Source: JACVCJ01 sp052437175 (lineage in GTDB: Bacteria; Bacteroidota; Bacteroidia; CAIKAF01). Taken from it: a stretch of 64,000 bases of DNA. Where the stretch lies: assembly GCA_052437175.1 (NCBI GenBank), contig JBQVOK010000012.1, forward strand, positions 1 through 64,000, written 5' to 3'. Position 1 is the first letter of the stretch, and each line of letters opens with the position of its first letter. This document shows positions 27,283 to 36,124 of this stretch, piece after piece. Below the pieces are notes generated by a model that was not told the origin of the DNA, ran no database searches, and saw only the letters and a list, made by a program, of their open reading frames with translations. Position numbers and translations under genes: made by a program.

Positions 27283-29004
27283 TTAATACAAATTTTTTAA
27301 TACCTGCGGATTACGGAGTCCTTCTTCCACGGAGCCGTAGAAGGTCCTGCGGCCGCCTTCCAGCAGCAGTATCTTGTCGCATTGGCGGGTAAAGGCCAGG
27401 TCGTTGGTGGTGGCTATAATGGTGGTTTCGTTACGCAGCCCGTCCAGTATTCTCATGATCCTGTCGCCGTCGCCCTCGAAATTGTCCAGTGAAAAATCCT
27501 CCAGCAGCAGCAGGCTGGGTGATTCTACCAGGTTACGGGCCAGGATGATCTTTTCCACGAAACGTTTGGGCAGGTTGGCATCGTTGTAGATCAGTTTGGT
27601 ATCGAAACCTTCGGGCAGGGTCTTGATAAAATTGAGCAGATCCAGGCGCTCGCATACTTCCAGCATCCGCTGTATGGAAATGTCCGGGCGGCTCAGGCGT
27701 ATGTTTTCTTCCACCGTACCGTAAAAAATGGTCTCGTGCGAATAGTTGCCGTCCAGCTGTGCACGCATATCGTCGGGGTTCAGGTTGCGGATCGAAATAT
27801 CGTTGATGGACACCACACCTTCGTAGTCGTGATACAGGAATGGAATGATACTCAGCAGGGTAGACTTTCCGCTGCCGCTCATGCCCGTAATGGCCACGCG
27901 TTCGCCGGGCATGGCCGTAAAATGAATATCGTCCAGCACCTGCTTGTGGCCTATTTTATAGGAAAGCTCGCTTACGTCCACTTTGGCGCCGCCTTCAAAG
28001 GGAAGCTGGCTCAGGCGCATACCTTTTTCTTCTTCCAGTTCCAGGTCGGTCACCGAAGAGAGTTTTTCTACGGCCGTAAGTACGTCGTAAATGCTGTCCA
28101 GGTTAATGATGAGTTTTTCTACGGCATTCAGTAACAGGATAATAATGATCTCCGAGGCCACGAACTGCCCCAGGTTGATCTGGTCCTTAAGCACCAGTCC
28201 GGCGCCCAGTATAAGCAGGGCCCCCGTAATAATGGTCTTGAACGAGATAATGATCCAGTACTGACGCATCTGTATAAAGAAGCGTTTTTTACGGTAATGG
28301 AAGTATTTGCGGGAAAGTTCCTCCGATTTCTGGTTGGGCAGTTTGGACCCGCCGGCCAGTTTAAAGGTGCCCAGGGCGCGCGAAACTTCCTGCAGCCAGT
28401 ACAGGATGCGGTATTTATACTTGCTTTCGGCAATGCTGGCGTCGATGGCCCGCATACCCGTGGCCCGCAGCAGCAGTACCAGGGCCAGGAACATGAGTAT
28501 ACTGAATACAATAAAGCTGATGTGGTATACCGAAAGCAGGATGAGACAGAAAATGATCTGCAGTACGGCCGCACTGAGGTCAAGCAGGATCTTGGGCAGA
28601 GCCTTCTGTATGGTGGTGGTGTCCAGGAAACGGTTCACGAAAGAAGGCGCGTATTTGCCACGCAGGGCTTCCATTTTAATACGCGGGATCTTGTACGAGA
28701 ACTCCGTTACCGAATACTGGAAGATCTTCTGCTGCAGGTGTTCGGCCAGCTGCATCTGTAGTATGGTCACCCAGCCCGCGAACAGCGTACCGAAGATCAC
28801 AATGCCGATGAGTACCGTGAGCGATGCCGACATGCGGGCGCCCATAATGAGACCTATGATGGACTGTATGCCCAGGGGCAGCGTAAGGTTAAGGGCCCCG
28901 GCCAGAGCAGCGTATATAAGCAGTTTGATTACGATGCGCCGGTCGTGGCGCAGCAGCTTAAATGCCTTGTTAATGAGTAATTTATAGTTTGCTCTGTGCT
29001 CCAT
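27283..29004 (-). CDS. ABC exporter (membrane and ATPase domains fused) with degenerate ATPase motifs
   Basis: The 573-residue protein has a type IV exporter membrane domain with about six helices (residues 20-300) and a C-terminal nucleotide-binding domain (about 335-573). Walker A is intact, GMSGSGKST (374-382). The signature LSGGQ is replaced by LPKRF (479-483), Walker B reads LLLLED instead of LLLLDE (498-503), and the H-loop position reads TTND, without histidine (532-535). The Q-loop region reads GNYSHETIFYGTVEENI. Overall fold landmarks (LPEGFDT, IILARNL) remain, so this is divergence and not a frame error. It heads a four-gene operon with HlyD, TolC and a GldM-like lipoprotein. Confidence 0.85.
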   Translation of the reverse strand: MEHRANYKLLINKAFKLLRHDRRIVIKLLIYAALAGALNLTLPLGIQSIIGLIMGARMSASLTVLIGIVIFGTLFAGWVTILQMQLAEHLQQKIFQYSVTEFSYKIPRIKMEALRGKYAPSFVNRFLDTTTIQKALPKILLDLSAAVLQIIFCLILLSVYHISFIVFSILMFLALVLLLRATGMRAIDASIAESKYKYRILYWLQEVSRALGTFKLAGGSKLPNQKSEELSRKYFHYRKKRFFIQMRQYWIIISFKTIITGALLILGAGLVLKDQINLGQFVASEIIIILLLNAVEKLIINLDSIYDVLTAVEKLSSVTDLELEEEKGMRLSQLPFEGGAKVDVSELSYKIGHKQVLDDIHFTAMPGERVAITGMSGSGKSTLLSIIPFLYHDYEGVVSINDISIRNLNPDDMRAQLDGNYSHETIFYGTVEENIRLSRPDISIQRMLEVCERLDLLNFIKTLPEGFDTKLIYNDANLPKRFVEKIILARNLVESPSLLLLEDFSLDNFEGDGDRIMRILDGLRNETTIIATTNDLAFTRQCDKILLLEGGRRTFYGSVEEGLRNPQVLKNLY

Positions 29005-29352
29005 TGTCTGATTTTAGGTGCTTATCGGGGATTTTTGAAACCCCCGGTTTATTAAACCGCTTAAAGATAGTGAATTACCCCGCTCCGGGCGCTATTTTTC
29101 TGGTAATTTACTATATCGGCCGTATATTTGTATATACCGCTTTTTACGGATTTCACAAAAATAGCAATCGGGACGGGCTTTACAGAACGCGTTTTATTTA
29201 AGTTTTGTTTAAAAAGAGCATGAAAATGTGAAAGAACTCTTAAAATTTAACGGGGACTTTACACCCGGGAACCGCAATGTTTTTTTATTTGCTTTCTGCG
29301 TAACAAAGCCGGAAATTTGTCGTAATAATTTTTTGAATCAGTAAAAGACTAC
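29005..29352. other. Divergent promoter region between the ABC operon and uvrA
   Basis: 348 bases without a gene. Plus-strand -7-like TATATTTG at 29123-29130 and a minus-strand TATTTTTG near 29155-29162 suggest divergent promoters with long leaders. A GC hairpin, CGGGG/CCCCG, lies near 29016-29040. No RNA gene recognised. Confidence 0.5.
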
Positions 29353-32172
29353 GTGGAAGAACAAATTGAAATATACGGGGCAAGGGAACATAACCTGAAG
29401 AATGTGTCGCTGAACTTACCCCGGAACAAGCTGGTGGTGTTTACCGGTTTGAGCGGAAGTGGAAAAAGCAGCCTGGCCTTCGATACCATTTATGCCGAAG
29501 GACAGCGTCGTTACCTGGAAAGTTTTTCGTCTTATGCCCGGCAGTTCCTGGGCAGCGGGGAACGGCCCGATGTGGACAAGATCAGCGGTCTCAGTCCCGT
29601 GATCTCCATCGAACAGAAGACCACCAGCAAAAACCCGCGCAGTACCGTGGGCACCGTTACCGAAATATACGATTTCCTGCGTCTGCTGTACGCGCGCACG
29701 GGCGAAGCCTATTCCTACGTGACCGGGGAACCCATGGTGCGGTTTACCGACGAGCAGATATTCGACTGGATCATGCGCGATTACCAGGGACAGGAACTGC
29801 ACCTGCTGGCCCCCGTGGTAAAAGGCCGTAAGGGACATTACCGCGAGCTGCTGGACAAGATACGCAAAAGCGGCTACATCAGTGCCCGTATCGATGGAAA
29901 GATCGTGGACATATCCTTTGGTATGAAGCTGGACCGCTATAAGGTGCACGATATCGAGATTGTGATCGACACGCTGGATATCAGCGAAAAGAATGCCACC
30001 CGCCTCAAACGCTCCCTGCAATCGGCCCTGAAACAGGGCAAGGGCAGTATTATGGTATGCGACGCGGCGGATAAAAAAGCGGCCGTACGCCATTTCAGCC
30101 GGCACCTGATGTGTCCCACCAGCGGTATTTCTTACGACGAGCCCGCTCCGAACCTGTTCTCCTTCAACTCGCCCTACGGCGCCTGTCCCAAATGCAACGG
30201 ACTGGGTACCGTGCTGGAGCTGGAACAGTCCAAGATCATTCCCGATCCTAAAAAAAGCATCAAACAGGGCGGTATAGCCCCGCTGAAAGACAGCACCGGC
30301 ACCTGGATCTATAAACAGCTGGAGCAGATCGGCAAGAACCATGATTTTACACTGACCACGCCCATCGAAGATATTCCCGAAGAAGGGCTCAATGCCATAC
30401 TGTACGGCACCGAAGAAATGGTACGCAGCGAAGACAGCGAAGGCATACACACCACCCGTATGCAGTTCGAGGGGATTGCGCAGTTCATACAGCGCCAGGT
30501 AGAAGAAGACAACAGTGCGCCCCTGGCACGCTGGGCCATGAGCTTTATGGAACGCAAGACCTGCGACGAATGCCGGGGCAGCCGCCTCAAGAAAGAGGCC
30601 CTGCACTTTAGGCTCGACGGTAAAAATATATTCGAGCTTTCGTCCCTGGACGTGGTAGCGCTGAACGAATGGCTCCACGGACTGGAGAAACGCATCAGCG
30701 AACGCCAGGCCATCATTGCCCGCGAAGTACTGAAAGAGATCCGCAAGCGTGTGGGCTTCCTGCTCGATATCGGGCTCGATTACCTTACGCTGGACCGGGC
30801 CGCAGGCACGCTCTCCGGCGGTGAAAGTCAGCGTATACGCCTGGCCACACAGATCGGTTCGCAGCTTACCGGGGTGCTGTACATCCTGGACGAGCCCAGC
30901 ATAGGCCTGCACCAGCGGGATAACGATAAGCTCATCGACTCGCTGCGCAAACTGGTAGACGGCGGCAACTCCGTTATTGTGGTGGAGCACGATAAAGATA
31001 TGATCCTGGCGGCCGACCACGTGGTAGACATCGGGCCGGGCGCGGGTATCCACGGCGGACGTATCGTAAGCGAGGGCACCCCGCAGCAGATACAGCAGTC
31101 CGATACGGTAACGGCCCAGTACCTCAGCGGCGAAAAAGAGATAAAAGCTACCGAAAAACCGCGCGAAGGCAATGGTAAGTTCATTGAGCTCACGGGCGCC
31201 ACGGGGCACAACCTGAAAAACGTATCGGTAAAATTCCCGCTGAACAAGTTTATTGTGATCACGGGCGTTTCGGGCAGCGGTAAGTCCAGCCTGGTACGCG
31301 AGACCCTGCAGCCGCTGCTGAGTCAGCATTTCTACAATTCCATTGAAAAGCCGCTTCCCTATAAAAAGATAAAGGGGCTCGATAACGTGGACAAGGTCAT
31401 CAGTATCGACCAGAGTCCCATAGGCCGCACCCCGCGCAGCAACCCGGCTACCTATACCAAACTGTTCGACGATATCCGCATGCTGTTCTCCGACCTGCCC
31501 GAAGCCCGCATCCGCGGCTATAAACCGGGGCGTTTTTCTTTTAACGTAAAGGGCGGTCGTTGCGAAACCTGCCAGGGCGCCGGCGTACGTACCATTGAAA
31601 TGAATTTCCTGCCCGACGTGCACGTACTCTGCGAAACCTGCAACGGCAAACGCTACAACCGCGAAACACTGGAAGTGCGCTACAAGGGCAAAAGCATCAG
31701 CGATGTGCTGGATATGAACATAGAGGCGGCCACCGCCTTTTTTGAACCTATACCCCAGATCTACCGCAAACTGAAGACCCTGTGCGACATCGGCCTGGGC
31801 TACATTACCCTGGGCCAGAGCGCCACCACGCTTTCGGGCGGAGAGGCCCAGCGCATAAAACTGGCGTCGGAACTCAACAAAAAAGATACCGGCAATACCA
31901 TGTATATACTCGATGAGCCCACCACAGGGCTACACTTCGAGGATATACGCATACTGCTGGACGTACTGAACGAACTGGCCGACCGCGGCAATACCATCAT
32001 GGTGATCGAACACAACCTGGACGTGATCAAATGTGCCGACCATATTATCGATATTGGGCCGGAAGGCGGACAGGGAGGGGGAACCGTGGTTTTTGAAGGT
32101 AGTCCGAAAGAAATGCTGAAGTTCAAAAAAGGATACACCGCGGCCTTCCTGCGTAAAGAAATGGGTAAATAA
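29353..32172 (+). CDS. uvrA: Excinuclease ABC subunit A
   Basis: The 939-residue protein is the DNA-damage recognition ATPase of nucleotide excision repair. It has two ABC modules: Walker A GLSGSGKSSLAFDT near residue 31 and GVSGSGKSSL near residue 638, each with the signature LSGGE(S/A)QRI. Zinc-binding segments are visible: CPTSG ... ACPKCNGLG, TCDECRGSRL and CETCQGAG ... CETCNGKRY. The first module has Ser where many UvrA proteins have the second Cys of the pair. The start is GTG at 29353, followed by EEQIEIYGAREHNLKN. The stop overlaps the next ATG by one base (TAATG). Confidence 0.97.
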   Translation: MEEQIEIYGAREHNLKNVSLNLPRNKLVVFTGLSGSGKSSLAFDTIYAEGQRRYLESFSSYARQFLGSGERPDVDKISGLSPVISIEQKTTSKNPRSTVGTVTEIYDFLRLLYARTGEAYSYVTGEPMVRFTDEQIFDWIMRDYQGQELHLLAPVVKGRKGHYRELLDKIRKSGYISARIDGKIVDISFGMKLDRYKVHDIEIVIDTLDISEKNATRLKRSLQSALKQGKGSIMVCDAADKKAAVRHFSRHLMCPTSGISYDEPAPNLFSFNSPYGACPKCNGLGTVLELEQSKIIPDPKKSIKQGGIAPLKDSTGTWIYKQLEQIGKNHDFTLTTPIEDIPEEGLNAILYGTEEMVRSEDSEGIHTTRMQFEGIAQFIQRQVEEDNSAPLARWAMSFMERKTCDECRGSRLKKEALHFRLDGKNIFELSSLDVVALNEWLHGLEKRISERQAIIAREVLKEIRKRVGFLLDIGLDYLTLDRAAGTLSGGESQRIRLATQIGSQLTGVLYILDEPSIGLHQRDNDKLIDSLRKLVDGGNSVIVVEHDKDMILAADHVVDIGPGAGIHGGRIVSEGTPQQIQQSDTVTAQYLSGEKEIKATEKPREGNGKFIELTGATGHNLKNVSVKFPLNKFIVITGVSGSGKSSLVRETLQPLLSQHFYNSIEKPLPYKKIKGLDNVDKVISIDQSPIGRTPRSNPATYTKLFDDIRMLFSDLPEARIRGYKPGRFSFNVKGGRCETCQGAGVRTIEMNFLPDVHVLCETCNGKRYNRETLEVRYKGKSISDVLDMNIEAATAFFEPIPQIYRKLKTLCDIGLGYITLGQSATTLSGGEAQRIKLASELNKKDTGNTMYILDEPTTGLHFEDIRILLDVLNELADRGNTIMVIEHNLDVIKCADHIIDIGPEGGQGGGTVVFEGSPKEMLKFKKGYTAAFLRKEMGK

Positions 32173-33125
32173 TGAAGTATGTACTGCTGCTGAGTGGGCT
32201 TCTGTGTACTTTGCCCCTGCGGGCACAGGTGCAGGTGGATACGCTGCATGCAGGGCCGGGCTTAAGTATACGTGGTCTTACGTATACGAAAAGGGGAGAA
32301 CTCCTGGCGGCGGGCAGTAAGTCATTTATATGGAAAAACGGGCGGCAGCTCGCTTTCCCGCATCCCGGGAAGGACTTCAGAGATATATACGAAAAAGCGG
32401 ACGGCAGCCTGCTTATACTGAGCGCGGGTGATTCCTGCGCCCTGTACGATGAGAACGGACGCTGCATATATATGGAAGAAGATCCCGCTTTCTTTGCTGA
32501 TGATATTCATTTTGCCAATGCCCGCGAAGGCATGGTGCTCTGCGATCCGCTGCAGGATAAGTTTCATTTCCTGTATACGAAAGATGGCGGAAATACCTGG
32601 TCTGTAAAGCAGTTGACGGGTATACGAAAAGGAGAGGCCTTTTTTGCAGCCAGCGGTTCCTGTATGTATTACGATGGCAATGACCGACTGTGCTGGGTAA
32701 GCGGTGGACCAGAACCTGCATTCCTGCGCCTGCGCGGCGGACGTTTTTCCAGGCAGCGGCTTCCCGTACAGGGGGGCAGTGCCAGCAAAGGGGCCTATTC
32801 CCTGGCCCGGAAAGGAAAGATGTATGTGGTAGCCGGCGGCGATTACACCGATCCGCAGCAGGGAGACAGTACCTTGTGTTACAGCACCGACGGCGGCAAA
32901 AGCTGGCAGCGGTCCGCAGGTTCGGGCGGCTACCGTTCTTCAGTGATCGCGCTTACAAAACGTATATGGGTATGTACGGGGCCTTCGGGTACCGATATTT
33001 CGTACAATGCGGCACGCAGCTGGCACCCCCTGCTGAAGGAAGGTTTTCATGTATTGCTGCGCAGATCGGCATCTTCATTCTATGCAGCAGGCAGCGGCGG
33101 ACGTATTATGCATATACGTTTATGA
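32172..33125 (+). CDS. Secreted BNR/Asp-box repeat protein
   Basis: The 317-residue protein has a signal peptide (about 1-18, ending LRAQ) and at least two clear Asp boxes, TKDGGNTW and STDGGKSW, and a weaker third, YNAARSW. The spacing fits a beta-propeller of the sialidase/Ycf48-like type. No catalytic set of arginines for a sialidase is obvious. Function unknown. It is joined to uvrA through TAATG, an unlikely functional partner, so the pairing may only reflect compact packing. The last 6 bases overlap the convergent DUF4956 gene. Confidence 0.8.
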   Translation: MKYVLLLSGLLCTLPLRAQVQVDTLHAGPGLSIRGLTYTKRGELLAAGSKSFIWKNGRQLAFPHPGKDFRDIYEKADGSLLILSAGDSCALYDENGRCIYMEEDPAFFADDIHFANAREGMVLCDPLQDKFHFLYTKDGGNTWSVKQLTGIRKGEAFFAASGSCMYYDGNDRLCWVSGGPEPAFLRLRGGRFSRQRLPVQGGSASKGAYSLARKGKMYVVAGGDYTDPQQGDSTLCYSTDGGKSWQRSAGSGGYRSSVIALTKRIWVCTGPSGTDISYNAARSWHPLLKEGFHVLLRRSASSFYAAGSGGRIMHIRL

Positions 33126-33743
33126 TCCGCTTTTATCCTCGTACCAGAATTTTACCTCCGATTTGTGTTTGATGAGGTCTATCTCGCCTACTTCTACTTT
33201 ATAAGGATAGATGCCGGTGATCTCCTGTATACGTTTTTTCAGTTCCTCGTGGTTCTCGAATTTTACGATCTCCACATCGGCGATCTGCATGATCTTGATC
33301 TTTAGCTCCGGTTCGTAGGTGAATTTTTCGAGTATATAGGTCAGCACGATCATCACCAGGTTAAAGAAACCGATCTCGGTAAGGCTGATGCGTTCGTTCA
33401 TCAGGGCGTTCACCACAGCAATTACGATCAGGGCGAACAGGTAGGTCATTTCCTTCAGCGGCAGCGAACCCGAGCGGTAGCGCAGCAGTCCGAACAGCGC
33501 AAACAGCCCGAAGGCAAAGCCCATTTTTATCTTTACACTGTTCAGCAGCAGGCACACGAAGAAAATAAGCGTGTTGAACATCATCAGCGTAAAAAAGTAC
33601 TCCTTCTTTTTATGGTTCTTGTAATACAGGAACCAGCATACAAAAAGGGCGGGCACCAGGTTAAAAATGTACTTCAGTACGGTTTCTTTAAGTGAAAGCG
33701 TGTCAAGGAGTTTTATACCGAAAATAAAATTGTCTTCAAACAT
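33120..33743 (-). CDS. DUF4956 membrane protein
   Basis: The protein has about four membrane helices (roughly residues 25-140), containing the family-like run FALFGLLRYRSGSLPLKEMT, followed by a soluble alpha/beta domain ending VKFWYEDKSGS. DUF4956 proteins often sit beside VTC-type polyphosphate polymerase genes, but no such gene is present here. I take ATG 33743 (MFEDNFIFGIKLLDTLS) as the start; an in-frame ATG at 33770 would add nine residues. It overlaps the convergent BNR gene by 6 bases. Confidence 0.85.
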   Translation of the reverse strand: MFEDNFIFGIKLLDTLSLKETVLKYIFNLVPALFVCWFLYYKNHKKKEYFFTLMMFNTLIFFVCLLLNSVKIKMGFAFGLFALFGLLRYRSGSLPLKEMTYLFALIVIAVVNALMNERISLTEIGFFNLVMIVLTYILEKFTYEPELKIKIMQIADVEIVKFENHEELKKRIQEITGIYPYKVEVGEIDLIKHKSEVKFWYEDKSGS

Positions 33744-33920
33744 GGAGTTGCAGGTTACTGGTGTAAACATAATAAAAAGATAAGATTATACTAATACACA
33801 CCGGAATATTTTCAGGCTTCATAATGAGCCATATACAGGGGCCTTCGGGAAAAGTTACAGGAATATTTCTTTTTTTTTCACACTTATGCTACATTAGGGG
33901 TAAATTTTAGAAACAGCATC

Positions 33921-35717
33921 ATGAGTCTTACCCGAACATTTGACATTTTACCTTATTTAAAAGAAAAACACAACCGACCGGATACCGTAGCCTATAAACG
34001 AAAAGGCGAATGGAAAAAGATCAGCACGGACGAATTTGTACAGATCATCAATGAGGTAAGCTACGGGTTACTCGCAAGCGGAATACGCAAAGGGGACAAG
34101 GTGGCCATTATTTCGGGTAACCGTCCGGAATGGAACTATATAGACCTGGCCTGTGCACAGATCGGGGTTATTACCGTGCCGATGTACCCTACACTGAGTG
34201 CGTCGGATTATGCCTTTATCCTGCAGGATTCGCAGACCCGCATGGTGTTCGTGGAAAATGCCGAATTTGCCGAAAAAGTGGCCGAGGCCAAATCCAAAGT
34301 AGCTTCGCTCGAGTCTGTATATACGTTCGAAAGTGTGGCCGGCCTCAATAAATGGACCGCCATACAGGACGCCGGCAAACAGAACCCGGCTCCCGAAAAG
34401 GTAAAAGAACTGTCAGACTCCATTGCGGAGACCGACCTGCTCACGCTCATTTATACCAGCGGTACCACCGGGCTGCCCAAAGGCGTAATGCTTTCACATA
34501 AGAATATTATGAGCAATGCCATTACCGGGGTAGACGACGCCTTTACCATTTACGATGCCAATATGAAGGCGCTGAGTTTCCTGCCGCTCTGCCATATTTT
34601 CGAACGTACCATCTTCCATATATATATGCTCAAAGGCATCGGCGTGTATTATGCTGAAAGTATGGAAACCATCGGCGACAACCTGAAGGAGGTTCAGCCC
34701 GACTGTTTCTCTACCGTGCCCCGCCTGCTGGAAAAAGTGTACGACAAGATCGTGGCCAAGGGACACGAACTTACGGGTATTAAACACAAACTGTTTTTCT
34801 GGGCGCTGGACCTGGGACTTAAATACGAACTGGGCGGTAAGAACGGCGCCTGGTATCATTTTCAGCTGAAAATTGCCGATAAGCTTATCTTCAGCAAATG
34901 GCGCGAGGCCCTGGGCGGCAATGTAAAACTGATCGTGTCGGGGGCCGCAGCCCTGCAACCCCGACTGGCCCGTGTATTTACGGCAGCCAAAATTATTGTG
35001 CTGGAAGGGTACGGGCTTACCGAAACCTCACCGGTGATCTCTGTGAACCGTATCGATGAGGCCAACCGCCACTTCGGTACCGTGGGCACCCTGTTCCGCG
35101 ACGTAGAGGTGAAGATCGATTCGGCCGGCGGTGAATACGCCGAAGGCGAAGGCGAGATCCTGGTAAAAGGTCCCAATATCATGATGGGCTACTACAACCG
35201 TCCGGACCTTACGGCCGAGGTGATCGACAACGACGGCTGGTTCCATACCGGTGACGTGGGTAAAATGGTAGACGGAAAATTCCTGAAGATCACCGACCGT
35301 AAAAAAGAGGTGTTCAAGACCAGCGGCGGTAAATACGTGGCGCCGCAGCCGATGGAGAACAAATTCAAGGAAAGTATATACATCGAGCAGATCATGGTAC
35401 TCGGCGAAAACCGTAAATTCCCCTCCGCACTTATTGTACCGGCCTGGGAAGTGCTGGAAAAATGGGCCAAGGACAACGGCATTAAATACGCCAACAGGGC
35501 CGAGCTGGTAGCCTCGCAGGATGTAACGGACCTGTACCAGAGCGAAGTGAACAAGTACAACGAAGGTTTCGGGCAGTGGGAGAAGATCAAAAAGTTTGAG
35601 CTGATCCCGAACGAGTGGAGCATCGACGGCGGCGAAATGACGCCCACGCTCAAACTCAAGCGCAAGCCCATACTGGCCAAGTACGCTCACCTGGTAGAAA
35701 AAATATATGCCGAATAA
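33921..35717 (+). CDS. Long-chain fatty-acid-CoA ligase (AMP-forming)
   Basis: The 598-residue adenylate-forming enzyme activates fatty acids as acyl-CoA. Motifs seen: LIYTSGTTGLPKGVMLSHKN (P-loop, about 178-197), EGYGLTETSPVIS (about 359-371), GWFHTGDVG (about 439-447) and ITDRKKEVFKTSGGKYVAPQ with the catalytic Lys region near residue 475. Length and motifs match the FAA/FadD long-chain group. It stands alone with a terminator after it. A single TTATGC half-site lies at 33884-33889, a weak hint that it may share the palindrome-dependent control proposed for the other fatty-acid genes. Confidence 0.94.
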   Translation: MSLTRTFDILPYLKEKHNRPDTVAYKRKGEWKKISTDEFVQIINEVSYGLLASGIRKGDKVAIISGNRPEWNYIDLACAQIGVITVPMYPTLSASDYAFILQDSQTRMVFVENAEFAEKVAEAKSKVASLESVYTFESVAGLNKWTAIQDAGKQNPAPEKVKELSDSIAETDLLTLIYTSGTTGLPKGVMLSHKNIMSNAITGVDDAFTIYDANMKALSFLPLCHIFERTIFHIYMLKGIGVYYAESMETIGDNLKEVQPDCFSTVPRLLEKVYDKIVAKGHELTGIKHKLFFWALDLGLKYELGGKNGAWYHFQLKIADKLIFSKWREALGGNVKLIVSGAAALQPRLARVFTAAKIIVLEGYGLTETSPVISVNRIDEANRHFGTVGTLFRDVEVKIDSAGGEYAEGEGEILVKGPNIMMGYYNRPDLTAEVIDNDGWFHTGDVGKMVDGKFLKITDRKKEVFKTSGGKYVAPQPMENKFKESIYIEQIMVLGENRKFPSALIVPAWEVLEKWAKDNGIKYANRAELVASQDVTDLYQSEVNKYNEGFGQWEKIKKFELIPNEWSIDGGEMTPTLKLKRKPILAKYAHLVEKIYAE

Positions 35718-35743
35718 AAAGCGCTAAGTGGATATAATTAAAG

Positions 35744-35776
35744 AAGCCTTCCTGCTGCAAACGGGAAGGCTTTTTT
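35744..35776 (+). terminator. Terminator of the acyl-CoA ligase gene
   Basis: Stem AAGCCTTCC / GGAAGGCTT (9 bp) with T-run, 26 bases after the stop codon. Confidence 0.85.
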
Positions 35777-35798
35777 GTGTTCTCCGGAAACTAAAGGC

Positions 35799-35830
35799 AA
35801 AAAAAAATCGCCTCGCTGCAAGCGGGACGA
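35799..35830 (-). terminator. Terminator of tRNA-His (minus strand)
   Basis: On the minus strand, TCGTCCCGCT (35830-35821), loop TGC, AGCGAGGCGA (35817-35808) and a run of T. It lies 15 bases after the tRNA 3' end. Confidence 0.8.
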
Positions 35831-35845
35831 CTTTACTTTTTTTAG

Positions 35846-35920
35846 GGTGGATGATCGGGTTCGAACCGACGACCCCCAGAACCACAATCTGGTGCTCTAA
35901 CCAGCTGAGCTACAACCACC
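35846..35920 (-). tRNA. tRNA-His (anticodon GTG)
   Basis: On the minus strand the cloverleaf is complete: acceptor GTGGTTG / CATCCAC with an extra 5' G at position -1 as expected for tRNA-His, D-arm GCTC-GAGC, anticodon stem CCAGA / TCTGG around TTGTGGT (anticodon GTG), T-arm GTCGG-TTCGAAC-CCGAT. The acceptor stem has a T-T mismatch at pair 5-68. CCA is not encoded. Confidence 0.96.
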
Positions 35921-36090
35921 GTTTTTAAGCGAGTGCAAAGATAATAGCTTAATCGGGATTACGAAAAAAAAATCGCTAAAAAAGACGGTTTTTCGGCGTA
36001 TGAATAAAGAGTCTGACTGAATTTCAGGTGTTTATTTACTCTAACATGCAGATATTCGCACAAATAGTTACGTTTTTATTTCTTTTTTAT

Positions 36091-36098
36091 TAAATTTG
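36091..36098 (+). promoter_or_regulatory. Candidate -7 element TAAATTTG
   Basis: Fits TAnnTTTG and lies 26 bases before the ATG at 36125. Confidence 0.45.
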
Positions 36099-36124
36099 TT
36101 TGAAGTATTAACTTAAGAATGTGT

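Noticed and set aside
29016..29040. GC hairpin before the ABC gene as a terminator or riboswitch
   Set aside because: Short stem without a T-run and no known riboswitch elements.
29416..31623. Minus-strand open frame of 735 codons
   Set aside because: Antisense shadow of uvrA, which has all family motifs on the plus strand.
33884..33889. Third copy of the fatty-acid operator before the acyl-CoA ligase gene
   Set aside because: Only one half-site, TTATGC, is present; the other half does not match, so chance is a sufficient explanation.
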